A stretch of DNA of 64,000 bases from Chelydra serpentina (lineage: Eukaryota > Chordata > Testudines > Chelydridae), in assembly GCA_037349315.1 (NCBI GenBank), contig JBAIAC010000068.1, forward strand, positions 20,427,001 through 20,491,000. The letters are read 5' to 3'. The notes beneath the pieces are model-generated. The model saw only the letters and a list, made by a program, of their open reading frames with translations. It made no database searches and was not told where the DNA came from. This document shows positions 1-10,674 of this stretch, one piece after another. The first letter of the stretch is position 1; every line of letters begins with the position of its first letter. A program made the position numbers and the translations under genes.

Positions 1-522
1 AGTTCTTTGGTTCATTAAATACATTCCGCAGCACGTCTGACTCTTGCCAAGACAAAAGGAACTGGTCATATTCCCCCTGCAGTATTTTCATTTTACTAGT
101 GGCTAGGCCTGTCTCTGTGGTTAAAGAATTTACATTGATTTCACTTCCTTAGGTGAGCTCTCATGAGACTTGCAGCAATATTTAAAATGAGTGAATTTAG
201 TGTTGAATTGACAGCTCTGGATACTGGTGAGCTCTGTCCATAGAACAGGCTATGGCAGTGAAAGCGTTCCCCATTGCTCTGCCATTGTCTCTCAACCCAA
301 CATGGTGATAGGCAAGAAATTCTAGTCTCCGTGCTCATTCAGTCCTTGTCAATCTTAGCAGAGGGGTCAATAGTTGTGGTCTAGACACCTTTAAGAACTA
401 TATTGAGACCACTAAAATTCTATTTTATTCTGACTCTTATATTTCACCCATCCCTGTGGTATCTAAGCACCTCATTATATTATGTTGGTGGACAACTACT
501 ACAAGATAAGAGCTTTCAGTCA
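1..522. other. TG intron, no feature seen
   Basis: A/T-rich intronic sequence upstream of TG exon A. The two short open frames here (141-338, 403-603) have no recognisable product, and the second runs into the fold-back element. Confidence 0.6.
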
Positions 523-642
523 CTATTGGCCTGGAGTATCAGAGGGGTAGCCGTGTTAGTCTGGATCTGCAGAAGCGACAAAGGGTCCTGTGGCACCTTA
601 TAGACTAAGGTGCCACAGGACCCTTTGTCGCTATTGGCCTGG
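523..642. mobile_element. Fold-back Penelope-tail insertion with 12-bp direct repeats
   Basis: The unit contains the turtle repeat core GTAGCCGTGTTAGTCTG. Immediately after it is a perfect inverted repeat: arms 575-600 and 606-631 (26 bp each) around a 5-nt spacer. The 12-mer CTATTGGCCTGG flanks it at 523-534 and 631-642, a probable target-site duplication. The core is shared with six or more other units in this window. I attribute it to the tail of Penelope-like elements from recollection of turtle repeats, not from a search. Confidence 0.75.
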
Positions 643-2154
643 GTGGGATTTGAACTATTGACCTACAAACCAGAAGGCTTCATATTCCATTACTAATTTG
701 GTCCCCAGAGTGTTTTTACAGGTATCCTTTTTTAAAAGATGCATTATTTTGGTCCTGGCAATGGAAGGAACAAATATTTTGAACTAGGTTGCTATTTGTG
801 GCCGTTCTGTCTCCTTTTAAAGCTTTTCTAGTTTTGAATATGAAGGCTATGAAGGTAGGTAAATATAAATGCCCCATTGTGAATCAAAGTAATAGGCAAT
901 GAACAATTATTTTCACTTCCTTTTTGATACTAAACAAGGAATTGCTTATTTCTGCTTTTATTGCTTTAAGTTCCAGTTTCTTAGAAATCGGTGTCATTGG
1001 GAAACTAATGCCAAAACCATCCCGCATTTAAAATATCAGGTTACTCTCAGGCACTGTTGAATAGTTGGCTGTCCTTTGGGTAGTCCTGGGGAATGGATGG
1101 TACTAGAATGTTCTCAGCTTTTCTCATTTGCAAAAGGGCTGTAAAATTCATGTTATGTCAAACAGTTATATGGGGCCAAACTCAGAGGTGATGTATCCGT
1201 TGGTTGTATTAAAATACATATTGTATTTTAGTTAGAAGACTGTAAGGGGGTGCAAGGGAATGCAGAGGGTTATAATTTATATGGCAAGGGGCTTGACAGG
1301 ATGGGTACAGGAGGAAAAGATCTTACAAGAATGTAAGTTTTGAGAGCTGCAAATACTCAACATTTTTGAAGATGAAGCTACCTATTTAGGTAACTAAATA
1401 TGGATTGAGAAGTCTAACTTGAGGCACTCAATTTAGAAAATCTTGGCCTCGTTCTGTAGACAGTATTATAGTTTGCTGGTCTACTAGCTCAGTTGCCCTT
1501 CCCTTATTATATTTTTTTTTAAAAAAAACCTCCTGTAATTGTAGAAGCACAGCTGCAGTGTCTCCGTTCTAAGCTGTAATGTTTTGGGTTATTATTGGGA
1601 AATACTATAGTACTTTTTCTTTTTTAATAGAGGATAGTAGATTTTTGGTTAATTTCATTGAGACAGAAAAGTCCCAGCAGGCAGATATAAAATGAAAACA
1701 GAACAACATTCATGATTTTTCCATTTGCAGAAAGAGAGAGGTGTGTTGTTGTTGTTACTACTAAATAAAAACCCCTTTCTCCTGGCAATCTATGCAGCTG
1801 GAAAAGCCGTTCATTTTATTCATTTTGTATAAACTGGCAACTCTTATATTTTCGTTAATATTCTCTGGGAGTGGAGTGGAACATGCTACTGATATATCAC
1901 AGAGGCTTTGAAGAAAAGTTTCATCCATAGTTTGCTGCTCTTGTGGTGTGTTAATTGTTAGACTGCTGTTTCCAATCATCTCCAGAATGTTGCCAGAGAA
2001 CGAGTGAAATCCTGAACCCATTGAGATCAGCGATAAAGCTTTATTGACATCAACAGAGCCAGGATTTCATCTCGTGTGCTTGGCACGACCTTGCTGCAGA
2101 ACTCGTCAGTGGTGCTCTCAACTTTTCCCCACTCCATTCCTTCTTTTATAGACA
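643..2154. other. TG intron, no gene seen
   Basis: Low-complexity A/T-rich intron. An 86-codon open frame on the - strand (1761-2021) was examined. It matches no family I recognise and lacks splice or promoter support. Confidence 0.6.
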
Positions 2155-2370
2155 TTAGAGCACTGGACGGGGACTCAGGACATCTAGGTTCTATTCCTGG
2201 CTCTGCTACTGACCTGCTGGGTGATCTTGGGCAAGTCACTTCCCCTCTGTGTGCCTTGGTTTCCCCATCTGTAAAATGGGGATTATGATAGTGCCCTCCT
2301 TTGTGATGTGCTTTGAGGTCTTCTGAAGAAAAATACTTGATAAGATCTATGTATTATTATTATCACTACT
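2155..2370 (+). mobile_element. MIR SINE, sense
   Basis: Shows the ancient MIR core in order: GGTTCTATTCCTGGCTCTGC, the CTTGGGCAAGTCACTT box, and CCCATCTGTAAAATGGGGAT. The short ORFs across it are repeat-derived. Confidence 0.85.
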
Positions 2371-3026
2371 GTTACTGCTCTGTTGCCCTGGGAAATGGGA
2401 TCATATCTCCCGCAGTCTTCCATCACACTCAAAGACTTTCTGTCTGTTATGTTTTCCCATCTACTTTAAATCTAAATGACTTTTATTTTAGAATGAGGGA
2501 AAACACAAAGCTAAAAAAGGACACCACTAAGTCTCCCCCAGAGAGCACAGTGTGTGTCCCCTCCATACCTGGTTGCACCTGAACTGAACACAAAACTGCA
2601 GCAGTGTGTAGCGGGCCACTAGAAATCTAAAGGTTCCGTACACAAAACCATAAGTTACATGGTTCCACTAACTATGTCCAATAGCCATCTCCCAGTCCAA
2701 TTCGAATTGTCCTCGGGGTTCCGAGTGCTCTCTATGGGAGAGCTCTATGGGAGTGTTCTTATTCACACCTGCCCCTCTGATCTCTCATCCAACTTCTTCC
2801 CTACCCCCTTCACCTCCTAATATGGTCTCTCTATGATAGGCTGCACTTAGGGATCCTCTTTCACCTATTCTGCTCCATCTAGCTGCAGTCTCACCCCCCC
2901 CACCCCCACCTCCATCTGGGCCACCCAGCCGAATGCCTTCTGCAGCCCCAGAGTGGAACTGGTATGAAGTGTGTGTGTGTGTGTGGGGGGGGGGATTCGA
3001 AGTGAAGAGCACCCCATGGCTCCTTG

Positions 3027-3412
3027 TGACAGAGTGCTGGCTGTAGCACCCCGCGCACTGAAGTTGCTGCAGCCCAGAGAAGGGTGCAGACTTAACTGGA
3101 GCCCAACAACCTGTTTCTAGTGGGGATGGCTGGCCCTTGGCGGTAACTGCTGGGCTAATGAGACAATTGGCTCAGTAACTGGGAGGAGATATAATTGGGA
3201 GGAGCTCAGTGGGTGAGCTAGGGGGACGAAAGAAAGCAGTTGGGGAGATTCCGCTTACTGTATACCCGCGCTACATCCTGCTATGTTTGGAAACTGAGGA
3301 TTGAGGGTACATGTGGTGCAAAGGAAACAGACTGCGTGTTTGTGCGTAGGAGACTACGAAAGCAGCTGAGGCGGTGCCGCTCACTGGGTAGCTGAAGAAC
3401 TGCCCTGTGACG
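3027..3412. repeat. Moderately GC-rich segment, possible LTR-like repeat
   Basis: Runs from TGTGACAGAGTGCTGGC to CTGCCCTGTGACG and differs in composition from the flanking intron. It resembles short turtle LTR fragments in style, but I see no paired LTR or clear target duplication. Between 2376 and 3027 I see only a GT/G microsatellite (2971-2995). Confidence 0.3.
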
Positions 3413-3578
3413 CTTCTCCATTGCAACTTGCCTTAGCTGAGTCTGTTAGATCCCAGGCTCCTTGGGGCATGTAATTTCTTTGTGCCGTGTACACGGCCAA
3501 GTGCATTGCCAGTGCCTAACAAATAATGAATAACCACAAAATCCCCAGGCTTGGTTGTAACATGCAGCCGAGCTCTTA

Positions 3579-3850
3579 GGCTGTGTCTACACTACTAGGG
3601 CTCTAGCGGCATAGGCATGGTGCCGTAGCTACGCCGGCATAACCCTGGAGTGTAGGCGCTGCCTACAGCGATGGAAGGGTTTTTTTCTGTCAGTGTAGGA
3701 GCACCCACACCCCCGCCCTCAGAGTGACGGTAGCTAGGTCAGCAGGAGCATCCTTCTATCGACCGAGCTGCATCTGCGCTGTGGGTTAGGTCAGCATAGC
3801 TATGGAGCTCGGGAGGGGCGGGGGGTTTCCACACCCCTGGACACTACAGC
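3579..3850. mobile_element. MITE of the GGYYNGGTCTACACTA group
   Basis: Begins GGCTGTGTCTACACTACTAG directly after TTA (3576-3578). It contains the CTACGCCGGCATAA and GTCAGCATAGCTATGG internal blocks seen in related copies at 17995, 39110, 51178 and 54675. The right end is poorly defined. Confidence 0.6.
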
Positions 3851-4322
3851 AATGTCAGATTAAATTGTAAGTATGCACCAGGCCTTCGATAAGATGCCCC
3901 CACACCAGGGTTGAAAAGGAAAAGCTTGCATGGTCACTGTCTGTGCTCGACCTGTTTGGTAGGGGAGATATCTGTTCCCATTCTGGCATCCAGTGCCCAG
4001 TCTAAATCCCACTGCTGTCAATAGAAACATTCCAGTTGCTTTTAATGACTGGTTAAATTGAGCCCCTACGGAATAAGGCACAGAGCACTGAAAGCTGTCT
4101 CCTTTTATCTCTTGTAATGGAGGCAGCTCTAAGGGGGGTTGTCTATACAGTGACTGCCATGGAGGAAGGTGCTATAAGCTGTGATATCGGTTTTATCCAG
4201 TCCCAGCCGTGGCACTGATATTAAAAATGTATCATTCTGCCACTTAAATGTCCAAGGGCCTCGCACGTATTTCATGTCTGCTTGCAGAGCAGTAATTGCC
4301 CTCTTCTCATTTCGTCTAACAG

Positions 4323-4522
4323 GTTCTAGTGTGGCCCGTGGAAACTGGGGCCTTCTGGATCAAGTGGCGGCTCTGAAATGGGTGCAGAAGAACATTGCTA
4401 GCTTTGGAGGAGATCCAAGTCAGATTTCAATAGCAGCTGATCGTAGTGGGGCAGACATTACCAGCATCCACCTACTTGCAGGTGCAGCAGATTTGAATCT
4501 CTTCAAGAGGGCGTTGCTAATC
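4323..4522 (+). CDS. TG: TG exon A (ChEL domain)
   Basis: The acceptor is ...taacag before 4323 and the donor is GTGAGT at 4523. The exon is 200 nt: 2 nt completing a split Gly codon, then 66 codons, ending in phase 0. The product begins SSVARGNWGLLDQVAALKW and includes FGGDPSQISIAADRSGAD. In active cholinesterases the equivalent stretch carries the nucleophile Ser in GESAG. Here the aligned position is Arg (AADRSG), as expected for a catalytically dead TG ChEL domain. The open frame runs on 5' to about 4181, but that part is intronic because it precedes the acceptor and does not resemble TG. Confidence 0.95.
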
Positions 4523-4621
4523 GTGAGTCCCATTCCTTTGTATCTTAGTAGTGGATACCAATGGAAAAGATGTGAATTAATGTTAACAGAACTAGGGAGT
4601 GTGCTTGCTGGTTTTATTTTC

Positions 4622-4676
4622 TACACACACGCACACACACACACACATTTTTATTTTATTTTATTTTATTTTAGCC
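4622..4676. repeat. CA microsatellite and TTTTA repeat
   Basis: A short (CA)n tract is followed by about five TTTTA units, 100 bp after TG exon A. Some of the open frame through exon A is prolonged by this tract. Confidence 0.85.
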
Positions 4677-5607
4677 TCACTAAAATATATTATTGTATAA
4701 TAGCACCTAGCAGCCTCAATTGAGATTGGGATTGACTTGTGCTAGGCATTTTACAAACACACGGTAAGACCTAATTAAATGACTGATTTAATCAAACTGA
4801 CATTTTGATTCCTGTCACTGTGGTTTTTCATGTGTATATACGTAGAACTGGTTCATAATTTATAGAGTTTCCATTCTGCAAATATCATTGCTATTCAGCA
4901 CTTTTTAGACTACAGAGCTGATTTGCCAAACATCCGGCCTCTTTGACAGATCTGTCATCCTTGAGGTATGTTGCCAGTCTCACGACAGATTCACATCCTA
5001 ATTTTCACTTAAAAAAAAGTAAGTTTCTAGTCTTTGTGGTTGTGACAGTAACTTGCTGACAGGGATTGCATGTGCCACTGTTTTACACAGCAAAAGAAGT
5101 GTCCCCATTCATCTCAACTTGAAGTTAACTCTTAAAACTAACAATGATGATTTAAAGGTGCAGTTGATTTGCATGTACAATTTCTGCAGTATTTCCATAC
5201 AAAATGGATAATTGAATTTGCAAATGGCTGAGCGAACAAAGGGCAGAAATTGCACTGGTCCTAAAAGTGCATTGATTTTGTTTTTTCATTCAGTGAGTTC
5301 AACTATGACTTGACTCATACCTCTCCAAGTTACCTTATTTTGAGGAATGTTACTTATTTCAGTCCCAAAGTTCAACATCAAGATTGTTTTCTCTCACTTG
5401 GAGGGGTGGGGGGCTGAAAATTAGTTATGCCAGAAATAAGGAACCATGAGACTAAGTTTCTAGGAAGAGTTATTTTCATGAAATGAATAAATCTCTTTAA
5501 GCATTTTAACTTTCCTGAATGAATCATTTTTGTCCCCCTCATTATGGTCTTTGTCACACATTGAATCCCACATTTTGATCGTGTTATGTTGAGAGGTATG
5601 ACATAAC
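4677..5607. other. TG intron, old repeat fragment only
   Basis: The segment near 4700-4770 (AGCACCTAG...GTGCTAGGCATTTTACAAAC) resembles a LINE 3' fragment also seen at 37988. The rest is unremarkable. Confidence 0.5.
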
Positions 5608-5610
5608 TAA

Positions 5611-6059
5611 GGCCTTGTCTATACTGAAAGTTGCACCTGAGAGAGCACAGGGAATGTGAGTGTCTGCTTTGTAACAGATTTAACAAATTCATTTGAAAAC
5701 TGATTTAGTTAAACCAGTGCAAAACTCTGTGAGGACTCTGTTTTATTTAAACCTGACTAATATCAATTTAGCTTAATAAGGTAAGGAATTGAGTTAAGAA
5801 ATGGATATGACCAAGATTTGAATCAAATTAAGAGTCTCGATGGAACCTTTTATCTTTATCTTTTTTATTGGACCAACTTTAATTGGACAATCTTGTCTCT
5901 CTCACCAACAGAAGTTGGTCCAATAAAAGATATTAGTTCACCCACCTGGTCTCGCTAATATCCTGGGACCAACATGGCTACAACTACACTGCATGCAATA
6001 ACTAAGACAGTGAATATCCACCTTTAGTTAAACCAGTGGAACTTTGATAGAGACAAGGG
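5611..6059. mobile_element. Terminal-inverted-repeat element with a nested Penelope-tail fragment
   Basis: The left end GGCCTTGTCTATACTGAAAG follows TAA. The right end, read on the other strand, is CCCTTGTCTCTATCAAAG. AGTTAAACCAGTG blocks occur near both ends. A unit of about 150 bp inside (5846-5999) carries TTTTTATTGGACCAACT and its inverse AGTTGGTCCAATAAAAGA, the fold-back Penelope-tail signature, ending GGGACCAACATGGCTAC. Confidence 0.6.
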
Positions 6060-7099
6060 ACTTTCGATGAGACATATGCACTGAAGTCACTTTGGAACTG
6101 GGACTTACGCTCACAGTAACTTAGCTGCTTTTGAAAGTTTTACACAAGGCCTAACTAAAAGTATAGTTATCCTCTGTCTTTGTGCATAACCCTGACTGTT
6201 ATCAGTGAGAGATCTGCTGTGGCTGGAGGGTGGTATATTTTCCTAACTTTGTAGTACCAGCCATCAAACCGTAATTAAAAATGTAATTTGTCCCTCTCAT
6301 TAGAATGAGTTTGACAGCTCACTACTGTACTGTAAATATTAAAATATTTTCTTGAAATATTCATACACAAAGAGGGGCATGTGCTAGTAAGCTAAAAGTG
6401 TGTGTTGTAATGCCTATATGCTAATGATCCCTCAGTTTACCATAGACAACAAACTTAACATGGAGCTAAATAGCGATTACATTTTATTTTAATGGGGAAT
6501 AAATACAAAGATGTGATTTAGAAAATGGTAATGCTTCACATATATGTTTCATTGATTAAGAGCCAGACCACTTAGTAGCAATATATTAGAGTGTACAAAC
6601 ATCTAGAGTTCCCGAGTCCATTTTGTTTTGTGGTGGTCGCTGTTTGTAAGTAAGTTACATTCACGTTTTAACGTTCCCAAATGTTTTTAATCGGACTATG
6701 GACTGTTTACATAGATCATTGTGAACTTTTATCACTAGTGTAGATGATCTGTTATAGGATCTAAAAAGTACAGACATACACAGATTGTGCTAAGAGACAA
6801 GTACAGAAGATATCTATAAAGGACTCAATTCTCCAGTGCTCCCTACCGTGGATAGTCATTTAGACCTGTGCAGAGTGGCTATGTTAAAGTCAAAATTCTC
6901 AAATCATGTACATGGATGGTACAGTTTTATTCCTACAGGGATAAATGACTCCCTGAAGCTGAAGGCACTGGGGAATCAGGGTTCAAAGGCCCAATTTGTG
7001 ATCTCATTTACAGACGTACAAAAAAGAGACACATGCATCAGAAGTTACTCTAGTCCATGATGGTTCAATCTGTTAGTCACTAGATGGCTTTAGATAATA
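6060..7099. other. TG intron, no gene seen
   Basis: A/T-rich sequence. A - strand AATAAA (6931-6926) exists, but nothing links it firmly to the SLA 3' end. Confidence 0.5.
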
Positions 7100-7107
7100 T
7101 CTGATTG

Positions 7108-7499
7108 CAGCTGTTTCCAAACTGTGGGTTGCAACCCCAAATGGGGTTGTGCCATCAGCTGATGGGGTCATGGCAGAGGACTCCATTTTGATACGTACAG
7201 CATGATGTCACATGTACAGCATGTGTGAGGTCACAATGCATGGAGAATGCCATTTTGCTCAGAGTGACTTCGCATGCACCATACATATGAGGTCAGAGTG
7301 TGCGGGGGATGCAATTTTGTAGAGCAAAATGGTATCCTTTCTGTGGTGTGACCTCACATATGGTGTGTGTGAGGTCACACGGTATGGAGAACACCATTTT
7401 GCTCTTCAAAATGGTGTCCTCGATGCTGTCTGGGGTCCTGGCAGGAAATACTTCATTAAAATGAAGGGGTTATGCAGTTAAAAAGTTTGGGAACCCCTC
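7108..7499. mobile_element. hAT-type nonautonomous element with repeated TGAGGTCA motifs
   Basis: The ends are CAGCTGTTTCCAAACTGTGG and, on the opposite strand, GGGGTTCCCAAACTTTTT. The flanking 8-mers TCTGATTG (7100-7107) and TCTCATTG (7500-7507) differ at one base, the 8-bp duplication expected of hAT. Inside are alternating direct and inverted copies of a GAGGTCAC / CCATTTTGCTC unit. Confidence 0.8.
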
Positions 7500-7507
7500 T
7501 CTCATTG

Positions 7508-8617
7508 CTATTTCATGTATCTTTTCAGAAAAGATGTTCAGAAAAAAAATCTCTTGTACCTGTTGCTGCTAAACTATTATATAGTTTAGATATAAAAAGC
7601 AATTAATATAAATATTTTACATAAATATATGTAGCCTTCAAGAAATTAAGTTGAAATCTGAGCACTTTCACACAAATTTCAGACATACTGCAACTCACTA
7701 TGACTGTAGGACCTAAACTGAACATATTTTAAATTTCACTTTAAAACCTTTGCTTCCTGGTGTATATTACTAGATTGGGCCTGAGCAGCTGAATTCTACT
7801 CTGTTACACCCATGTGTCCACTTTGAAGCCATTTAGCTCACTGAGAACAACTCCAAGATTGCTCTGCCTTGTGATTTCACTTGGCGTTGCCAGCAGCTGG
7901 GTTAAACCATTGTGAAGAGCAGGTTTGTTTTGGTTTTTTTCCAAGAGGATGAAATTCAGTCTAGATTCAGTGTCACCAAAGCAGTTCTTGGAAGTGAGAT
8001 ACAAGCTGCGTTTTAATTGTCTTTGGAGTGCCAGGAAGTTCCTGATTTCTCCGCAGCAGAGATGGAAATAACTTTGCATCCAGAAGAGAATAGTCTTATT
8101 GCCGAGAGTCTTCTAATGACGCAGAAAAGGTGATGAACAGCAAACCCATCCTTTTCTAATAACACTATGTAATATTCACTCTTGAGGATGGTGCCAACGT
8201 AAGGCCTAGTATGAAGGCTCAAGTGAGTCTTAAGTGGTACCTAAACCTTGCTCTGGCCCTTGGCGCAGTGGTGATTTCACCTTTTGTTGAGTAGTCATTT
8301 GCTTCACTTTATCATTTTCTAGTTAGAGTTCCTCTCTCAACTTAAATTATAACCTGTGCATGAGCAAATTAAAGGTGCAGTGTGTTATTATTTACGTACA
8401 CAGTAGCTGAGATGGTATTTTTTTTTAAAGTATCTGGTTAACATTCAAAATACATACAAAGACAAAACCAGCATTAATTTTGGCTTCATTTCCTTCAATC
8501 TCCTCTTTGATCATCCGCTGGTATGCTTGTGTCTTTCAGCTGTGGTAGGACTGCCTGGGGATCATGGTTTGCTCTGGCATCTCAGTTCTTTTTCTGTGGA
8601 CTGCATCTGTGTCAAGT
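7508..8617 (-). other. SLA 3' UTR or 3' flank
   Basis: Follows the SLA stop codon on the - strand. No AATAAA is present in this stretch on that strand; an ATTAAA occurs at 8017-8012. A 91-codon open frame on the same strand (8079-7804) does not resemble any SLA sequence. The true transcript end cannot be set from sequence alone. Confidence 0.5.
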
Positions 8618-8837
8618 TCATTCCTCATAATATGTAGTTGGCAAATGGAGGGTGCTCTTGCGTTTGCTTCCAGTGTATATGAGAGACTGGCTTTTTTTCT
8701 TTCTGCTACTCAGAAAAGAAGAGTTGTCCTCCCCTGCTAGGGAGATGTAAGAGGCGATACTTTCCCTGAGGCCATAGCTGAGACAGGAATCATCCATGGC
8801 CAGTGTGTTTTCTGGTTCTTCGTTACTTATCTGCAGC
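8618..8837 (-). CDS. SLA: SLA coding exon 7 (C-terminal tail, stop)
   Basis: It is 220 nt: 1 nt completing Arg206, residues 207-278 and TGA at 8620-8618. It encodes LQISNEEPENTLAMDDSC, then SYGLRESIASYISLAGEDNS and a basic RKKK stretch, ending TTYYEE. In the family this tail recruits c-Cbl and ends PPYFED-like. The acceptor is AAG preceded by 21 consecutive T (+ strand A run 8841-8861). A second AG lies 7 nt inside the exon (CTGCAG); its use would give AGA-TAA and truncate the protein. Confidence 0.95.
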
Positions 8838-8899
8838 CTTAAAAAAAAAAAAAAAAAAAAAGGTTTTATGTTTAATGTTTCAATTACATATACTGGACT

Positions 8900-9522
8900 T
8901 ACTAGTTCAGGGATCTCAATCTCAAATTACCATGAGGGCCGCATGAGGACTAGTGCATTGGCCCGAGGGCCGCATCACTGACCCCGCCCCCTCGCTGCCC
9001 CCGGCCCCGCCCCACTCCACCCCTTCCATTAGGCCCCACCCCTTCTTCGCCTCCTCCCCTGAGCGTGTGGCTCCCCACTCCTCCCCCCTCCCTCCCAGAA
9101 ACCGCGAAGCTGCCAGACAGCTGTTCTGGCGGCGGGAACTGCCTGGGGGTAAAAATAGAACCTTGGAGCAGCGCGGAGGGAACAGGGATCTTAGCGGCCA
9201 CAGAACGTAACTGGGGGGCGGGGGTGAGGGGAGTTGGCGGCCACAGAATGTAACTGGGGGTGGGGGTGAGGGGTGTTGGTGGCCATAGGACGTAACTGGG
9301 AGGGGGACGGGGGGAGCCTGGCGGCTCTCCTCTTCTCCCTCCCTCCTCCTCTGTGTGCGCGCTTCCCGTTCCTCCCCCCTCGCTCCCAGAAACCACGAAG
9401 CTGCCAGACAGCTGTTCTGGCAGCGGAACTTCAGAAAGTAACTCGGGGGGGGCGGGGAGCCTGGCGGGCTGCAGGGAAGCGCTTGGGCCGCGTGCCGCGT
9501 GTTTGAGATCCCTGTACTAGTT
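8900..9522. mobile_element. GC-rich hAT-type element in SLA intron 6
   Basis: The element 8908-9514 starts CAGGGATCTCAATCTCAAA and ends, on the other strand, CAGGGATCTCAAACACG. Perfect 8-bp duplications TACTAGTT lie at 8900-8907 and 9515-9522. The body is C/G-rich with two related internal blocks containing AAGCTGCCAGACAGCTGTTC. It lies about 70 bp upstream of the SLA exon 7 acceptor. The ORFs across it are compositional artefacts. Confidence 0.9.
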
Positions 9523-10541
9523 TGTTAGTGCTACATGGTTGCATAAAAGAAACAACTCCTGGCTCATAGCTGATTGTGATCAATTCTGTGTCTCATCTGT
9601 TTCCTTAAATGTCCCTCATCACAGTAATATCTGAGCAACTTTGATGTATTTAAAATACAGAAAAAAAAAGAACGAAAGTCTCTCTTTCTTCCCAGCTTGT
9701 AGGAGGAAGAGCTTGTGTAGTGTGTGGGTTTTGTCTGTGTGAACAAGTGAATGAGGTTGTTTTGAGGAGAGGAGGGGGCTCCTACCACTCTCAGGTGGCT
9801 AGATCTAGCTGCAGGCAGCTAGAGTTGTAGAAAAGAAATCTTGCATAGAGAAGTGTTCTGTGCTGAAAGGCTTGTGTTTTTTGTCTGATAGCATCTACCT
9901 GAGCCTCTGGTGTGATGCCAAACTATCTCCCTCCTGAAACCTGGCCCTCTTTCTCCAGTTCCACTCATGGTTCTACAAAGACCTTCAACTGGGCTTTGTA
10001 TTAAAGTAGGAGCCAGTGCAGAGAGCTGAACTCTGGGATAATGTGTTCTTGGTGGCCTGTGTTGCTGCAATTTGGGCAAGTTGAAGCTTTTTCAGATTAT
10101 GTGGATTCATTCTTAGATATAGTAGGCCAGATTCCCAGCCGCAGTAAACTGTGTGTGGATGCCTTTATTGGGGGATTCAGAGTAGCAGCCATGTTAGTCT
10201 GTGTCAGCAATATTGGGGGAATATCCTTGGCAGACTTCATTGTCAACCACAGTACCCATGGCAGCACTATATCTGCCAGTAAGAACCTGTGGAGGTAGTT
10301 AAATGCACCAACATTTGCATCAGTGAACACTTAGACTGAAATGTTCCGTCACCTGAGAGATTTGGATGCCCAATTCCCCTGTTACAAAGCCCTCAGTGGC
10401 TTGGGAAATTTCAGCCTTAAGCCTTAATATTGACCTCAGCAGAAGTGAATAGTTTCTTATTATTTTCTGTAATTTCAAGTTTATATTTAACATGTTGAAA
10501 ATAAGCATTTAGACTCAAATGCTGTATGGAAGATGTGGTAC
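9523..10541. other. SLA intron 6, with a partial Penelope-tail unit
   Basis: Only one repeat stands out: AGTAGCAGCCATGTTAGTCTGTGTCAGC spans 10181-10208, a truncated copy of the Penelope-tail core. The rest shows no recognisable gene. Confidence 0.55.
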
Positions 10542-10674
10542 CTGTGAATGTTTTTCCAGTTGAAGTTTTTGTTCCTCATCACCACAGGCGGTTCTTGGTT
10601 CCTCACTCCATTGTTGTTAGTGCACTGAGCAAGACAGGGTGTTGTAAGGACACAGCACAGACCATCGGATACCT
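10542..10674 (-). CDS. SLA: SLA coding exon 6 (end of SH2 and linker)
   Basis: The acceptor is CATTCAG and the exon is 133 nt, covering residue 162 to the first two bases of codon 206. It encodes EVSDGLCCVLTTPCLAQ, as in vertebrate SLAP, followed by a variable linker ending NFNWKNIH. The donor reads CACAG/GTACCA, GT-conforming but weak at +3 to +6. This end is supported because the next exon completes Arg206 and restores the family alignment at LQ. Confidence 0.92.

Noticed and set aside
1761..2021. 86-codon - strand ORF
   Set aside because: Reads like a protein but matches nothing I recognise. It has no splice or promoter context, so length alone is not enough.
4181..4322. 5' extension of the ORF over TG exon A
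   Set aside because: The stretch before 4323 is intronic: it ends in a proper acceptor and does not match TG.
7804..8079. 91-codon - strand ORF downstream of the SLA stop
   Set aside because: Considered as an alternative SLA last exon. The true tail is at 8618-8837 and this frame has no SLA similarity; it is probably 3' UTR or flank.
8950..9506. Long GC-rich ORFs on both strands
   Set aside because: Fully inside the hAT element with TACTAGTT duplications; absence of stops reflects base composition.
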